Part shown: one piece after another, positions 1-8,461 of the stretch | Layout: each line of letters opens with the position of its first letter | Position numbering within the stretch: position 1 is the stretch's first letter | NCBI GenBank assembly: GCA_021778845.1 | Contig: JAJYBU010000001.1 | Location: 124,001 to 188,000 of the forward strand | Direction: 5' to 3' | DNA: 64,000 nucleotides | Source of the DNA: Acidobacteriota bacterium | GTDB taxonomy: Bacteria; Acidobacteriota; Terriglobia; Terriglobales; Acidobacteriaceae | Translations under genes and position numbers: made by a program | Notes under the pieces: model-generated | The model's input: the letters and a program-made list of their open reading frames with translations, nothing else | Databases searched by the model: none | Told to the model about the DNA's origin: nothing

Positions 1-431
1 ATGGGTCGTCGCTGTTTGGGGCCGAACCGGAGGATACCGTGGCGGGGAAGCGTCGGCATGCGGTGATTCGGCTGGAGTTTGCGGAGGGGTTGAAGCGGGC
101 GCTGGGGGAGGATGCGCTGTGCTTCTCGGTGGACACCAAGGGCGGGCGCGTGGCGGTGAAGGGATGGAAGGATTCAGTGGACCTGACGCCGGAGGAGGCT
201 ATGACGTGGCTGGAGGATTATTGCGCTGCGTTTCTGTATACGCACGTGGATACGGAGGGGACGATGCAGGGGTTTCCGATCGACGTGGCGGCGATTTTGA
301 GGTCGACGACGGCTCGGCAGTTGATTGTGGCCGGGGGGATTAAGGCGATGGCCGAGGTGGAGGCGCTGGATGCGATGGGCGTGGATGCCGTGGCGGGGAT
401 GGCGGTGTATTCGGGGGCGATGGAGGCTTAG
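1..431 (+). CDS. hisA: HisA-type phosphoribosyl isomerase, C-terminal part (cut by window start)
   Basis: Reading frame 3 is open from the first bases, so the gene begins upstream. The visible ~142 residues match the C-terminal half of the HisA (beta/alpha)8 barrel: a VDTKGG strand end, then HVDTEGTMQG, and a final phosphate-binding segment IVAGGI followed by GVDAVAGMAVYSGAMEA. HisA isomerises ProFAR to PRFAR in histidine synthesis in the cytoplasm. HisF is a paralogue with the same fold, but the DTEGT and AVYSGA segments favour HisA. Ends in TAG. No other his gene follows; the next gene is convergent. Confidence 0.85.
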   Translation, partial: GSSLFGAEPEDTVAGKRRHAVIRLEFAEGLKRALGEDALCFSVDTKGGRVAVKGWKDSVDLTPEEAMTWLEDYCAAFLYTHVDTEGTMQGFPIDVAAILRSTTARQLIVAGGIKAMAEVEALDAMGVDAVAGMAVYSGAMEA

Positions 432-457
432 GAGCTAGCGGAGACGTTGGGCGTGGG

Positions 458-1519
458 CTAGTTGTCGGGAGTGGCGGGGAGGGCGTAGTAGCCCTTGCGG
501 GCCTGGACCGTGCGGCCGTCGCCACAGTGGATTTCGAGCCTGCGGAACTTGCCGTCGGTGGCCTGGTTGGTGGGAACGTAACTGAGCAGGTACTGGGTGC
601 GGAGTTCGTTCTGGATCTGGGTGAAGGCGGCTTCGAGTTTGGGGCCGTTGTTGCCGACGTCGATGACGCGGCCGCCGGTGTCGCGCGCGAGGCGCTGCAT
701 CTGGGATTTGCCGCTGATGGGTGTGGCGAGGGAGTCGAGGTAGGGGTGGTCGGCGATGAGGATGACGTAGACGAGGACGTTGGCCTTCTGGGCAGCCTCG
801 GTGGCGGAGGCGAGGGTCTCCTGCGAGCCCTGGTCGTTGCCGTCGGTGAGCAGGAGGATGACCTTGCGGCCGGTCTGGGACTGAAGCTTGTCGTGGGCGG
901 CGAGATAGACGGCGTCGTAGAGGAGGGTGCCGCGGGGATGCGCGGTGGGAAAGGGGCCGGAGCCGATGCCGGGCAGCCCGGAGGCGGCGCTGGCGGTGTT
1001 GATGCTGGCCTGGTTGATGGCGCGGGTGAGTTCGGCGGCGCTGCTGGTGTAGTCGGAGAGAAGATCGACGTTGACGTCGAAGGAGATGAGGAAGGCTTCG
1101 TCCTGTGGCGCGAGGACGGACTTGAGGAAGCGAGCGGCGGATTGCTGCTCGAGGGGGAGAATGCGCTGCTGGCTGCCACTGGTGTCGAGGAGAATCCCGA
1201 TGGTGAGAGGGAGGGATTTTTCCTGGGTGAGGGTCTTGATGGTCTGCGGCTGATGGTCCTCGGAGACCTGACAGTCGGAGGGGGTGAGGTTGAGGATGAA
1301 GCCGGATTTGTCGCGGACGGTGAAGTAGGCGTCGACGAGGTGGATGCTGAGTTGGAGGGTCTGGGCGGGCGGGACGTCGGAGGGCGGGAGGGATGGGGCG
1401 TCGCTGGCGGGCGGAGGAGCGTCGGGGGATGGGGCCTCCTGCGCGTGGAGCGCGGTGGCGACGGCGAGGAAGAGAGCCAGCGGGAGTGTGAGGGGGCGGC
1501 GCGCGGAGACCAGACGCAT
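458..1519 (-). CDS. Secreted VWFA-related protein (acidobacterial type)
   Basis: 353 aa with a Sec signal peptide (hydrophobic stretch to about residue 24, ALHA-QE cleavage). A Pro/Ala-rich linker (residues 27-52) precedes a von Willebrand A domain with an intact MIDAS motif DTSGS at residues 112-116 and a second acidic loop LLLTDGNDQGS near residue 226. The layout matches the VWFA-related family that is strongly expanded in Acidobacteria; the function of that family is not known, and metal-dependent protein binding outside the inner membrane is inferred. Convergent with hisA. Start taken at the ATG before the signal peptide; its ribosome binding site is weak. Confidence 0.85.
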   Translation of the reverse strand: MRLVSARRPLTLPLALFLAVATALHAQEAPSPDAPPPASDAPSLPPSDVPPAQTLQLSIHLVDAYFTVRDKSGFILNLTPSDCQVSEDHQPQTIKTLTQEKSLPLTIGILLDTSGSQQRILPLEQQSAARFLKSVLAPQDEAFLISFDVNVDLLSDYTSSAAELTRAINQASINTASAASGLPGIGSGPFPTAHPRGTLLYDAVYLAAHDKLQSQTGRKVILLLTDGNDQGSQETLASATEAAQKANVLVYVILIADHPYLDSLATPISGKSQMQRLARDTGGRVIDVGNNGPKLEAAFTQIQNELRTQYLLSYVPTNQATDGKFRRLEIHCGDGRTVQARKGYYALPATPDN

Positions 1520-1794
1520 AGTGAGTATTAGACGCCAGAGGAGAGGCTCGAGGGAAGATTCCGGCGCGCGGAGGTTGGGACGGGAATGTGGCGAGGAGGA
1601 TGCTCGCCGGACTGCGACGTAACGCGCAACGAAGCAGGGGCCAGATGCGTCTGACGGAATGAGGGGGAGCGCAGGAGGGGCGGTTGCAGAGAAGAAACGT
1701 GGAATGGGTGCAGCGATGGCTGCAGACTGGTAGTCTCAAGAGAGCGCCTAATTTGCGCAGCGGGCTGGATGGCCTGCGAAAGAGGAATTAACGG

Positions 1795-3144
1795 ATGAAG
1801 TTGGGTAAGCAAAAGATATGGGTGGGTGGACTGGCGATGGCGCTGGCTGCCGTGGGTGGTCGGGCGATGGCGCAGAGTGCGCCGGCGGAGACGCAGCTGG
1901 CGGACCAGAGTGTTCCCAACGCTCCGCAGCCGCAGATGCTGCCGAATCTGCATTCGATGACACCAGTGGCGGCGGCGGTGCCGGCGGCTCCTGTGGCCGC
2001 GCCGAAGGCTGCAAGCGCGAGCGGAGGACCAGGCAGTTCGCTGCCTTCAACGTCGGCAGCGGCGGTCCAGGCTGAGGACCAGAACCAGGGACTGCCTCCG
2101 GCTTCGACCGCGAGCGCAGCCAATACGCTGTCAGTAAATGTGCAGTATCACCAGATTCCGTTTACGGTGAAGGACTCGAAGGGACACCTGGTTCCGGGGC
2201 TGACGTGGCGCGATGTGCGGGTGTATGAGAATGGCCTGCTGCAGCATACGGTGCTGTTTACGACTGACCCGTTTCCGCTGTCGGTGGCGCTGGTGATTGA
2301 CCAGAGCGTGACGCACGACACGATGGAGAAGATCAACGACTCGCTGGCAGCGCTGCAGGGAGCGTTCTCGCCGTATGACGAGGTTTCGGTATTCACGTTC
2401 AACAACGGGGTGAAGATGCAGACGGCAGCGACGGCGGCGCAGAGTGCGCGGCTGGGTGCGGTGCTGGAAGCTTCCAAGGGCGTGGGACGCGACCCGCTGA
2501 TGGGGATGACGGGGCCACTGTCGCATGGCTCGGTGATCAACAATATGCCGATCGATGGAGTGACCGATCCGGGGCATCAGCCGGGCTCGCTGGCGTTCAC
2601 GGTTCCACGGGAGTATCACACGCTGAACGATGCGATTCTGGAGGCGGCACAGCAGGTGGCGACGGCGGGACGCGGACGGCGGCGGATTGTGTATGTGATC
2701 TCCGACGGCAAGGAGTATGGCAGCAAGGCGACGCAGAAGGAAGTGATCAAGTACCTGCTGACCAACAACATTACGGTGTGGGCGACGGTAGTGGGCGAGT
2801 CGGCGATCTGGGGCGCTGGATTCGTGGACCGGATGCATCTGCCGCTGACCATGCGGGACGATGTGCTGCCGAAGTACACGGCGGCGACGGGTGGACAGAC
2901 GGACCCGGAGTTCCGGCCCAAGGGCATCCAGAACAGCTTCGCGAGCATTACCAACGAGGTGCGGGCGCAGTACACGGTGGGCTACTACACGCATGAGTCG
3001 CCGTTCAATGAGAGCTATCGGAAGACTGAGGTTCGGGTGCTGAAGCCGGGGCTGACGATCATCTGCAGGGATGGATATTATCCGTCGGCTGCGGATAATA
3101 CACGCGCGAGACCGGTGTCTGCATCCCAACCGGCACCGCAGTAG
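1795..3144 (+). CDS. Secreted VWFA-related protein with altered MIDAS motif
   Basis: 449 aa. The signal peptide ends at AMA-QS (residue 26), followed by an Ala/Pro-rich region to about residue 110, then a VWA-related domain. The metal site position reads DQSVT (169-173) rather than the usual DxSxS, so metal binding may be weakened; the later ISDGKEYGS acidic loop (about residue 302) is kept. Same family as the divergent gene at 458-1519, with an intergenic gap of 275 bases between the two starts. The next gene starts 4 bases after this stop, so the two are probably co-transcribed. Confidence 0.85.
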   Translation: MKLGKQKIWVGGLAMALAAVGGRAMAQSAPAETQLADQSVPNAPQPQMLPNLHSMTPVAAAVPAAPVAAPKAASASGGPGSSLPSTSAAAVQAEDQNQGLPPASTASAANTLSVNVQYHQIPFTVKDSKGHLVPGLTWRDVRVYENGLLQHTVLFTTDPFPLSVALVIDQSVTHDTMEKINDSLAALQGAFSPYDEVSVFTFNNGVKMQTAATAAQSARLGAVLEASKGVGRDPLMGMTGPLSHGSVINNMPIDGVTDPGHQPGSLAFTVPREYHTLNDAILEAAQQVATAGRGRRRIVYVISDGKEYGSKATQKEVIKYLLTNNITVWATVVGESAIWGAGFVDRMHLPLTMRDDVLPKYTAATGGQTDPEFRPKGIQNSFASITNEVRAQYTVGYYTHESPFNESYRKTEVRVLKPGLTIICRDGYYPSAADNTRARPVSASQPAPQ

Positions 3145-3148
3145 AACG

Positions 3149-4042
3149 ATGACGCTGACGATCCACGAAAATGCGCTGATTGCGCTGACTGCCGCCGCCT
3201 CCTGGGGCGGCGGTGATTTTTCCGGGGGCATGGGGGTGAAGGCCTCGGGCGGCCATGTGGCGGGTGCGATCCGGTTCGTGATGCTGGCGTATGGGATGAG
3301 CCTGGTGGTGCTGCTGGGGATGCTGTGGGCGCAACATGCCGGGCTGCCGCACGGGGATGCTGTGGGCTGGGCGGTGGTGGGCGGCGTAACCGGGGCGCTG
3401 GGGCTGGTGGCGTTTTATATTGCGTTGAGCAGGGGAGGGATGGGGGCTTCCGCCGCGGTGAGCGGTTTGCTGGCGGCGGCGATTCCGGCGGTGGTGTCGA
3501 GCGTGATGGAAGGCGCTCCGGGAGCGATGCGGCTGGCGGGATTTGCGCTGGCGGGTGGAGCGATCTGGCTGATCGCGGCGGGAGAGACACCCGAAAGTGG
3601 CGGCGAGAGCAGAGGAACGATGATGCTGGCGATCTTTGCGGGAGTGGCGTTTGGGGTTTACTTTGTCGCTCTTAAGATGACCAACCCGCTGGGGCTGGTG
3701 ATGCCGATGGCGATTGCGAGGACGAGCAGCCTGGTGCTGTGCGCGGTGGTGATGGGGGTGATGAGCGTCATGAGGCCGACCGGGGCGAAGGACACGGGCG
3801 GGATGCGGTGGTGGGCGGGGTGGAAGTGGGCGCTGGGCGTGGCGCTGCTGGATACGGGAGGGAATGTGCTGTTCATGGCGGCAACGCGGCTGGGGCGGCT
3901 GGATGTGGCGTCAGTGCTGGCGAGTCTTTATCCGGCGGGGACGATCCTGCTGGCGGCGTGGTATCTGCATGAGCGGCCAACGCGACGGCAGGGGCTGGGG
4001 ATGGCGGCTGCGCTGGCGGCGGTGGTGATGATTACCCTGTGA
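3149..4042 (+). CDS. EamA/DMT-family transporter
   Basis: 297 aa, about ten predicted membrane helices in two repeats, as in EamA drug/metabolite exporters. The first repeat opens ALTAAASWGGGDFSGG; the second contains GGNVLFMAATRLGRLDVASVLASLYP, the typical last-repeat signature, followed by a short helix and a basic tail. The start is set at ATG 3149, four bases after the preceding stop; an upstream in-frame extension would overlap the VWA gene and lacks a helix. Substrate cannot be told from sequence. Confidence 0.85.
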   Translation: MTLTIHENALIALTAAASWGGGDFSGGMGVKASGGHVAGAIRFVMLAYGMSLVVLLGMLWAQHAGLPHGDAVGWAVVGGVTGALGLVAFYIALSRGGMGASAAVSGLLAAAIPAVVSSVMEGAPGAMRLAGFALAGGAIWLIAAGETPESGGESRGTMMLAIFAGVAFGVYFVALKMTNPLGLVMPMAIARTSSLVLCAVVMGVMSVMRPTGAKDTGGMRWWAGWKWALGVALLDTGGNVLFMAATRLGRLDVASVLASLYPAGTILLAAWYLHERPTRRQGLGMAAALAAVVMITL

Positions 4043-4077
4043 GTCGGCAGAGAGATTGATGCGAGGCCGCAAAGGAA

Positions 4078-4114
4078 AAGAGCGACGGCCGCAGGATGGG
4101 CGGGCGTCGCTCTT
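4078..4114. terminator. Hairpin between convergent EamA and tatA genes
   Basis: Perfect 10-bp inverted repeat AAGAGCGACG / CGTCGCTCTT (4078-4087 and 4105-4114) with a 17-base loop. The A-rich run just before it (4071-4079) becomes a T-rich tail on the minus strand, so it best fits a terminator for tatA transcription; it may act on both strands. Confidence 0.55.
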
Positions 4115-4165
4115 GAGGTTGCACGAGGAGAATACTGGCGGCTGTGAGCCTACGATGTCGAGGCG

Positions 4166-4399
4166 TCAGGCGGTGGGGGGCTTGGTGGCTTCGTCCGGCT
4201 TGGTCGTGACGTTGTGCGCCGTGTCGGCGGGCTTGACGTCGGCCTTGACGTCGTCGTTGATGCCCTTCATGCCTTCTTTGAATCCGCGCAGACCTTCACC
4301 GAGACCCTTGCCGAGCTCTGGCAGCTTCTTGCCGCCGAAGAGAAGAATGGCCAGCCCCGCCAAGATGATGAGGTGCCAAGGTTGAAATAAATCACCCAT
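4166..4399 (-). CDS. tatA: Twin-arginine translocase subunit, TatA/E type
   Basis: 77 aa. One N-terminal transmembrane helix (PWHLIILAGLAILLFG, residues 7-22), then the FGGKKLPELGKGLGEGLRGF amphipathic helix that defines TatA/E, then an acidic tail. TatA oligomerises in the inner membrane and exports folded proteins carrying RR signal peptides. The start is placed at the MGDLF codon; the longer frame upstream adds unrelated residues. tatB and tatC are not in the window, so this is a stand-alone copy. Confidence 0.92.
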   Translation of the reverse strand: MGDLFQPWHLIILAGLAILLFGGKKLPELGKGLGEGLRGFKEGMKGINDDVKADVKPADTAHNVTTKPDEATKPPTA

Positions 4400-4693
4400 A
4401 CAAAATCTCCCTACTGCCGCCCACACGATCCACGGACGGCGACGATTTATTGTCGCACGATCCACGGGGAATGTCCGTTCGCGCGACGGCTGTCTCTGAT
4501 AGAACGCCGGGGACGGGGTTTTGGATGCAAAAGCGAGGCGTGGGGAGCGAGCTTGAGGGCTGGACGGTATATCCTTGGAGAGACGCACCGGAACATCCTC
4601 GCAAGAGGCTTCGCGACAACCTCGGATGAGGCCACGCAACGGAGCGGAAACCGATTGACCCGCGCTGCTCAGTTGAGCCCGCCTACGAGGAAG

Positions 4694-5515
4694 ATGCTGC
4701 AACCGATTAAGAAGACCTTTTACTCTGCTACCCGCGCGATGAGCTGCGCGACGACCCTGAGCGTGTTCCTGAGCCTGGCCCTGGCTGCAAGCGTTGGGAC
4801 GACAAGCGCTATGGCGCAGGATTCAAGCTCGACGACGCCGGACTCGCAGTCGAGCAGCCAGACGCAGAAGCCGATCGCAGCACCCGGGACCGTTGCCTTA
4901 TCGAGGGCCACGGCTGCGGCGCTGGAACCCTATACCGGACCGAAGTACGATAACCGCTGGGAGGTCTACGGCGGACTGCTGTATATGAACGGCCAGGCCG
5001 GGCAGAATACTCCGGTGCGCTATGACATGGGCGGCGGCGAGGCGATGGGTACGTACTGGTTGACGAAAAAACTAGGCGTGGCGGCGGATTATCGCTTTGG
5101 CGCTGGAACAACGCCGGTCATCAGCCGGTTCTACAACCGCGTGCTGGTGATGCAGAATATCTTCTCCGGCGGCGTGCAGTATCGCGGACCCAAGGACCGC
5201 TATGCGGCGGTCGATTTCCATGCGCTGGCCGGTGGAACGTACGGGATTTTCAACTATGCGGTGAATCACTATCCCGGCGGAAGCCCGGTGAGCGCCTGCC
5301 CGGCGCAGCAGCAGCCGGGCCAGGTGGGTAACCTGGGTCTGTACTGCAACCACATGGCGCCGTATGGTGCGCTGGGCGGCAGCATCGACTTCAATGAGAG
5401 CGGCAAACTCGCGATCCGGCTGCAGCCGGATCTGACCTTCGAGCACTTCGGCACGGAGCTGCGCGAGTACTTCTCGATCTCGATGGGCGTGGTGTACCGG
5501 ATGGGAAAGAGATAA
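4694..5515 (+). CDS. Outer-membrane beta-barrel protein
   Basis: 273 aa. The signal peptide runs to about residue 38 with cleavage near AMA-QDSSS, then a Ser/Thr/Gln-rich linker, then alternating aromatic strands (WEVYGGLLYMNG, YGALGGSIDF, REYFSISMGVVYRMGKR) ending in a charged C-terminal strand, as in small outer-membrane barrels of the OmpA/OmpW-like fold. The start at ATG 4694 is chosen because it directly precedes the signal peptide. The two Cys residues about 15 codons apart in the centre may form a disulphide. Function unknown. Confidence 0.75.
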   Translation: MLQPIKKTFYSATRAMSCATTLSVFLSLALAASVGTTSAMAQDSSSTTPDSQSSSQTQKPIAAPGTVALSRATAAALEPYTGPKYDNRWEVYGGLLYMNGQAGQNTPVRYDMGGGEAMGTYWLTKKLGVAADYRFGAGTTPVISRFYNRVLVMQNIFSGGVQYRGPKDRYAAVDFHALAGGTYGIFNYAVNHYPGGSPVSACPAQQQPGQVGNLGLYCNHMAPYGALGGSIDFNESGKLAIRLQPDLTFEHFGTELREYFSISMGVVYRMGKR

Positions 5516-5550
5516 ACGCAGGGGATAGAGCGTAGAGGATAGAGAAAGCG

Positions 5551-5586
5551 AAACGAGAGGCCCTCCTTGCGGAGGGCCTCTCGTTT
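5551..5586. terminator. Strong bidirectional terminator between barrel gene and glgC
   Basis: Perfect 16-bp stem (5551-5566 with 5571-5586) closed by a TTGC loop, with an A run on the left arm and a T run on the right arm. It lies 35 bases after the barrel-protein stop and 22 bases beyond the glgC stop, so it can end both convergent transcripts. Confidence 0.9.
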
Positions 5587-5608
5587 TCCAGTCCGTGCCT
5601 GCTTATTG

Positions 5609-6859
5609 TTAGCTTTGGAGGAATTCGGGGGAGACAGGGTTTTCGTAGGCGGAGTAATCGCGGGTGACCACGGTGATTCCGGAGGGGGTGACGAAGTAGT
5701 GCTTCTTGTCTTCGTTGGTGTCGTAGCCGATGACGGCGCCGTCGGGGATGTGCGCGTCGCGGTCGATGATGGCGCGGCGGATGCGGCAGTGACGGCCGAT
5801 GTTGACGTGGGAGAAGATGATGCTGGAGTCCACGTCGGCGTAGCTGTTCACACGCACGTCGTGGGAGAGCACGGAGTTGCGGATGACGGAGCCGGAGATG
5901 ATGCAGCCGGCGCTGACGATGGAGTTGATGGCCATGCCGGTGCGGCCGGGTTCGCCGAAGACGAACTTGGCGGGAGGGTACTGGTAGGCGCGGGAGCGCA
6001 TGGGCCAGGCCTTGTCGTAGAGATTGAAGATGGGGGCTACGGCGGAGATGTCCATGTTGGCTTCGTAGTAGGCATCGAGCGTGCCGACATCGCGCCAGTA
6101 GAGAGCGCGCTGCTTGTTCTCGTCGACGAAGTTGAAGGCGTTGACCTTGAAGCGGCCGAGCAGCTTGGGGAGAATGTCGTGGCCGAAGTCGTGGCGGGAG
6201 TCGGGGTCTTCGGAGTCCTTGACGAGTTCGGGCAGAAGGACGTCGGTGTTGAAGAGGTAGATGCCCATGGAGACGTCTACCATGTCGGGGTTGAAGGGGG
6301 AGCGGATGGCGGTGGTCTTGGGCTTCTCGACGAAGCCGACGACCTCGCCGTTGCGGGCGACCTCGACGACACCGAACTCGAAGACCTGCTCGGGGGTGAC
6401 GGGCAGGGTGGCAATGGTGACGTCGGCACCGGAGTCGACGTGCTGCTGCATCATGAGGGCGTAGTTCATCTTGTAGATGTGGTCGCCGGAGAGGATGAGT
6501 ACGTAGCGGGGCTCCTCGGAGCCGATGGAGTATATGTTCTGGAAGACGGCGTCAGCGGTGCCCTGATACCAGCTTTTGGATACGCGCTGCATGGGGGGCA
6601 GAATCTCGATGAACTCACCGAGTTCGCTGGCGACGACCGATCCCCAGCCCTCACGGACGTGGCGGTTGAGGGAGAGTGCCTTGTACTGGGTGAGGATGTA
6701 GACGTGGCGCAGGCCGGAGTTGATGCAGTTGGAGAGGGTGATGTCGATGATGCGGTACTGGCCGGCGAAGGGGACTGCAGGCTTGGCGCGATCGCGTGTT
6801 AGCGGAAAGAGCCGCTCCCCAGCACCACCGGCAAGCAAAATACCTAACGTATCTCTCAT
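5609..6859 (-). CDS. glgC: Glucose-1-phosphate adenylyltransferase
   Basis: 416 aa. Makes ADP-glucose from ATP and glucose-1-phosphate, the committed step of bacterial glycogen synthesis. N-terminal nucleotidyltransferase domain with GGAGERLFPLT and the following KPAVPF segment; C-terminal left-handed beta-helix region with the hexapeptide-like IISGSVIRNSVL and NIGRHCRIRRAII. The start at MRDTLG has a good GAGGAAG site six bases upstream; an extra 20 codons upstream look non-coding. Ends near a shared terminator. A glucan phosphorylase (15.8-17.6 kb) supplies the degradative side. Confidence 0.97.
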   Translation of the reverse strand: MRDTLGILLAGGAGERLFPLTRDRAKPAVPFAGQYRIIDITLSNCINSGLRHVYILTQYKALSLNRHVREGWGSVVASELGEFIEILPPMQRVSKSWYQGTADAVFQNIYSIGSEEPRYVLILSGDHIYKMNYALMMQQHVDSGADVTIATLPVTPEQVFEFGVVEVARNGEVVGFVEKPKTTAIRSPFNPDMVDVSMGIYLFNTDVLLPELVKDSEDPDSRHDFGHDILPKLLGRFKVNAFNFVDENKQRALYWRDVGTLDAYYEANMDISAVAPIFNLYDKAWPMRSRAYQYPPAKFVFGEPGRTGMAINSIVSAGCIISGSVIRNSVLSHDVRVNSYADVDSSIIFSHVNIGRHCRIRRAIIDRDAHIPDGAVIGYDTNEDKKHYFVTPSGITVVTRDYSAYENPVSPEFLQS

Positions 6860-6983
6860 ATCCAGCTTCCTCGAACGGTTGTGCGATGTGAAGTTCGCAT
6901 GCAACCTGCTGGGATGCATGTTACGGCATCCATGACGCCCGAGAGTATCAGCGCAGAGAAATTCTTGGCAAATCGCGAGCGGT

Positions 6984-7397
6984 CTAGGCGCCCGGAGGAG
7001 GGTCTTCGCTGGCCGAACTGCCGTCGTCCGCAGGGCCGCGCTCGGACTCTTCGGTGGTGATGCGCAGGGATTTCAGGAACGTGAGGTCGTGGCGCGTGAA
7101 GGTGCCATCGGCGAGCTCGTTGTCCTCTTCGACCTCTGCGTCCTCGGCGTCATTCTCGACCTCGTTGAGGCCGATGGTGGCTTCGAGCATGAGCAGAACG
7201 TCGAAGCCCTGCTCGCGAATCTCGCGCACGACGCCTGAGATCTGATCGGACTCGCTCACCGACTCGTGGATCGCTTCGCCCAGTTTCTGGATAAGGTCTT
7301 TGACCTGCTGATTCAATGCCACCTCCCCGTCGTTGGGAAGCCGGGTCTTTGCGAGCAAGCCCTGCTTCTCCAATGCTGCAATGCCCATCCCACGCAT
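6984..7397 (-). CDS. Conserved hypothetical acidic protein
   Basis: 137 aa, not recognised as a named family. The N-terminal half is predicted helical (EVALNQQVKDLIQKLGEAI, then a Ser/Glu-rich helix and REIREQGFDVLLMLEA). The second half is strongly acidic, with a later ordered segment HDLTFLKSLRI and a disordered Pro/Gly tail. No signal peptide or membrane helix, so cytoplasmic. The start MRGMG is preferred because AGGGA lies about seven bases before it; an upstream ATG at 7445 adds 16 residues. Lies upstream of glgC on the same strand, 124 bases away. Confidence 0.6.
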   Translation of the reverse strand: MRGMGIAALEKQGLLAKTRLPNDGEVALNQQVKDLIQKLGEAIHESVSESDQISGVVREIREQGFDVLLMLEATIGLNEVENDAEDAEVEEDNELADGTFTRHDLTFLKSLRITTEESERGPADDGSSASEDPPPGA

Positions 7398-7538
7398 TGG
7401 GTATTCCCTGCCAGAGATCGGCGGGAACGGCAGCTGCGGGTACATTCGTTGCTACTACAAGATTACGCTGATGCAGTGGTAGAAGCCAAGCCCCGCGATG
7501 GCTCGGGATATGAAAAGATTACCCGGGCGCGTTGAATG

Positions 7539-7682
7539 CTAGACAAACCTCGGCTCATCGGAGGAAGCGTCGTCCAGGTAGTACGCCGGCTCCTCCATGG
7601 GCCGCACCCGCTTGGAACTCCACACCAGGAATCCTGCCGCCGCTGCAGCCATTCCGCCTACGAACCAGACCAGCTTTTTCAT
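7539..7682 (-). CDS. Small single-pass membrane protein
   Basis: 47 aa: MKKLVWFVGG, an Ala-rich helix and a WSSKRVRP stop-transfer, then an acidic/aromatic tail EEPAYYLDDASSDEP. A purine-rich AGGGGGCAGGG stretch directly upstream of the ATG is a strong ribosome binding site and decides this start within a longer open frame. Type I single-pass topology predicted; function unknown. Confidence 0.6.
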   Translation of the reverse strand: MKKLVWFVGGMAAAAAGFLVWSSKRVRPMEEPAYYLDDASSDEPRFV

Positions 7683-7847
7683 ACCCTGCCCCCTCTTCCT
7701 AAACATTATCCGATAGAACCAACTGAACTGCAGTGTTGGACGCATAAGCCGAGGTACTGTTTGTGGTCCGCTTGCCTGCCGGAAGAAGGAGAAGCCGCGG
7801 CGAGGACGCGGCGGAGAGGGGCAGGATGCCGGTACACTGGAAGCACT

Positions 7848-8333
7848 ATGGACAGGGTACGTTTCGGTCGCGCACTGGGGTACGGCGCCCGCCATGCGGC
7901 GAAGACGCTGCTACAGGCGGCGGATGCGGCGAGCACTCCGGGGCCGGCGCGGCCGGGTGGTACGGGCAGCGCGAGTGCTCCGGCGGGCACGCCGAATCCG
8001 GGCCAGACGCAGGCGGCACGCGTCGCCAAGCAAGTGGTGCAGGCACAGCAGACGGTGGCCACGACGAAAAAGCATGCGGGGAAACTGGGAAGATCGGTGT
8101 GGACGCCGCTGGCGCGATTCTCGAGCGTGGTGTGGCTACAGGTGACGGGGTTGTTCTTCGCGCTGATTGCGATGTTTCTGGCGCAGGGAGCATGGAACGA
8201 ACGAGGAGCCTGGCGGCTGCCCCTGGGGTCGCATGCGGCAACGAAGTTCTATGTGCTGGCCGTGGCGTTTGCGACGTTTGCCTACTTTGCGGTGAGCAAC
8301 TTCGTGCGGGCGCATCGGCGAGATCGGGCCTGA
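7848..8333 (+). CDS. Two-helix membrane protein, unknown function
   Basis: 161 aa. A basic N-terminus, an Ala/Pro/Gly/Thr-rich low-complexity stretch (residues about 23-70), a helix rich in Gln/Ala (QAARVAKQVVQAQQTVATT), then two hydrophobic segments (VVWLQVTGLFFALIAMFLAQ and KFYVLAVAFATFAYFAV) and a basic end. The start at ATG 7848 is the first Met after non-coding-looking sequence. It lies 128 bases before gcvT on the same strand; no functional link is evident. Confidence 0.7.
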   Translation: MDRVRFGRALGYGARHAAKTLLQAADAASTPGPARPGGTGSASAPAGTPNPGQTQAARVAKQVVQAQQTVATTKKHAGKLGRSVWTPLARFSSVVWLQVTGLFFALIAMFLAQGAWNERGAWRLPLGSHAATKFYVLAVAFATFAYFAVSNFVRAHRRDRA

Positions 8334-8414
8334 GCTGGCGACGAGTGTTTCGAGCGGCGACGGGAGGGGCGGTTCGCCGGGGACGGGCGCGGTTTGGTAT
8401 CGTTTGAGGGGAAT

Positions 8415-8443
8415 GTGAGCGCGTGAAAACGTGCGCGGCTCAC
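8415..8443 (+). promoter_or_regulatory. Hairpin in the gcvT leader
   Basis: GTGAGC (8415-8420) pairs with GCTCAC (8438-8443); three further pairs form inside after one bulged base. It ends 18 bases before the gcvT ATG, close to the ribosome binding site, so it could affect initiation. It does not resemble the glycine riboswitch core. Speculative. Confidence 0.3.
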
Positions 8444-8461
8444 CGGAAAAGGCAGAATTTT

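Noticed and set aside
527-1531. Long plus-strand frame opposite the VWA gene, and similar long Gly/Val/Asp-rich frames opposite other genes
   Set aside because: Antisense shadows produced by high G+C codon use; the opposite frames carry signal peptides and real motifs.
8334-8461. Glycine riboswitch before gcvT
   Set aside because: No tandem aptamer core motifs; only a short hairpin is present.
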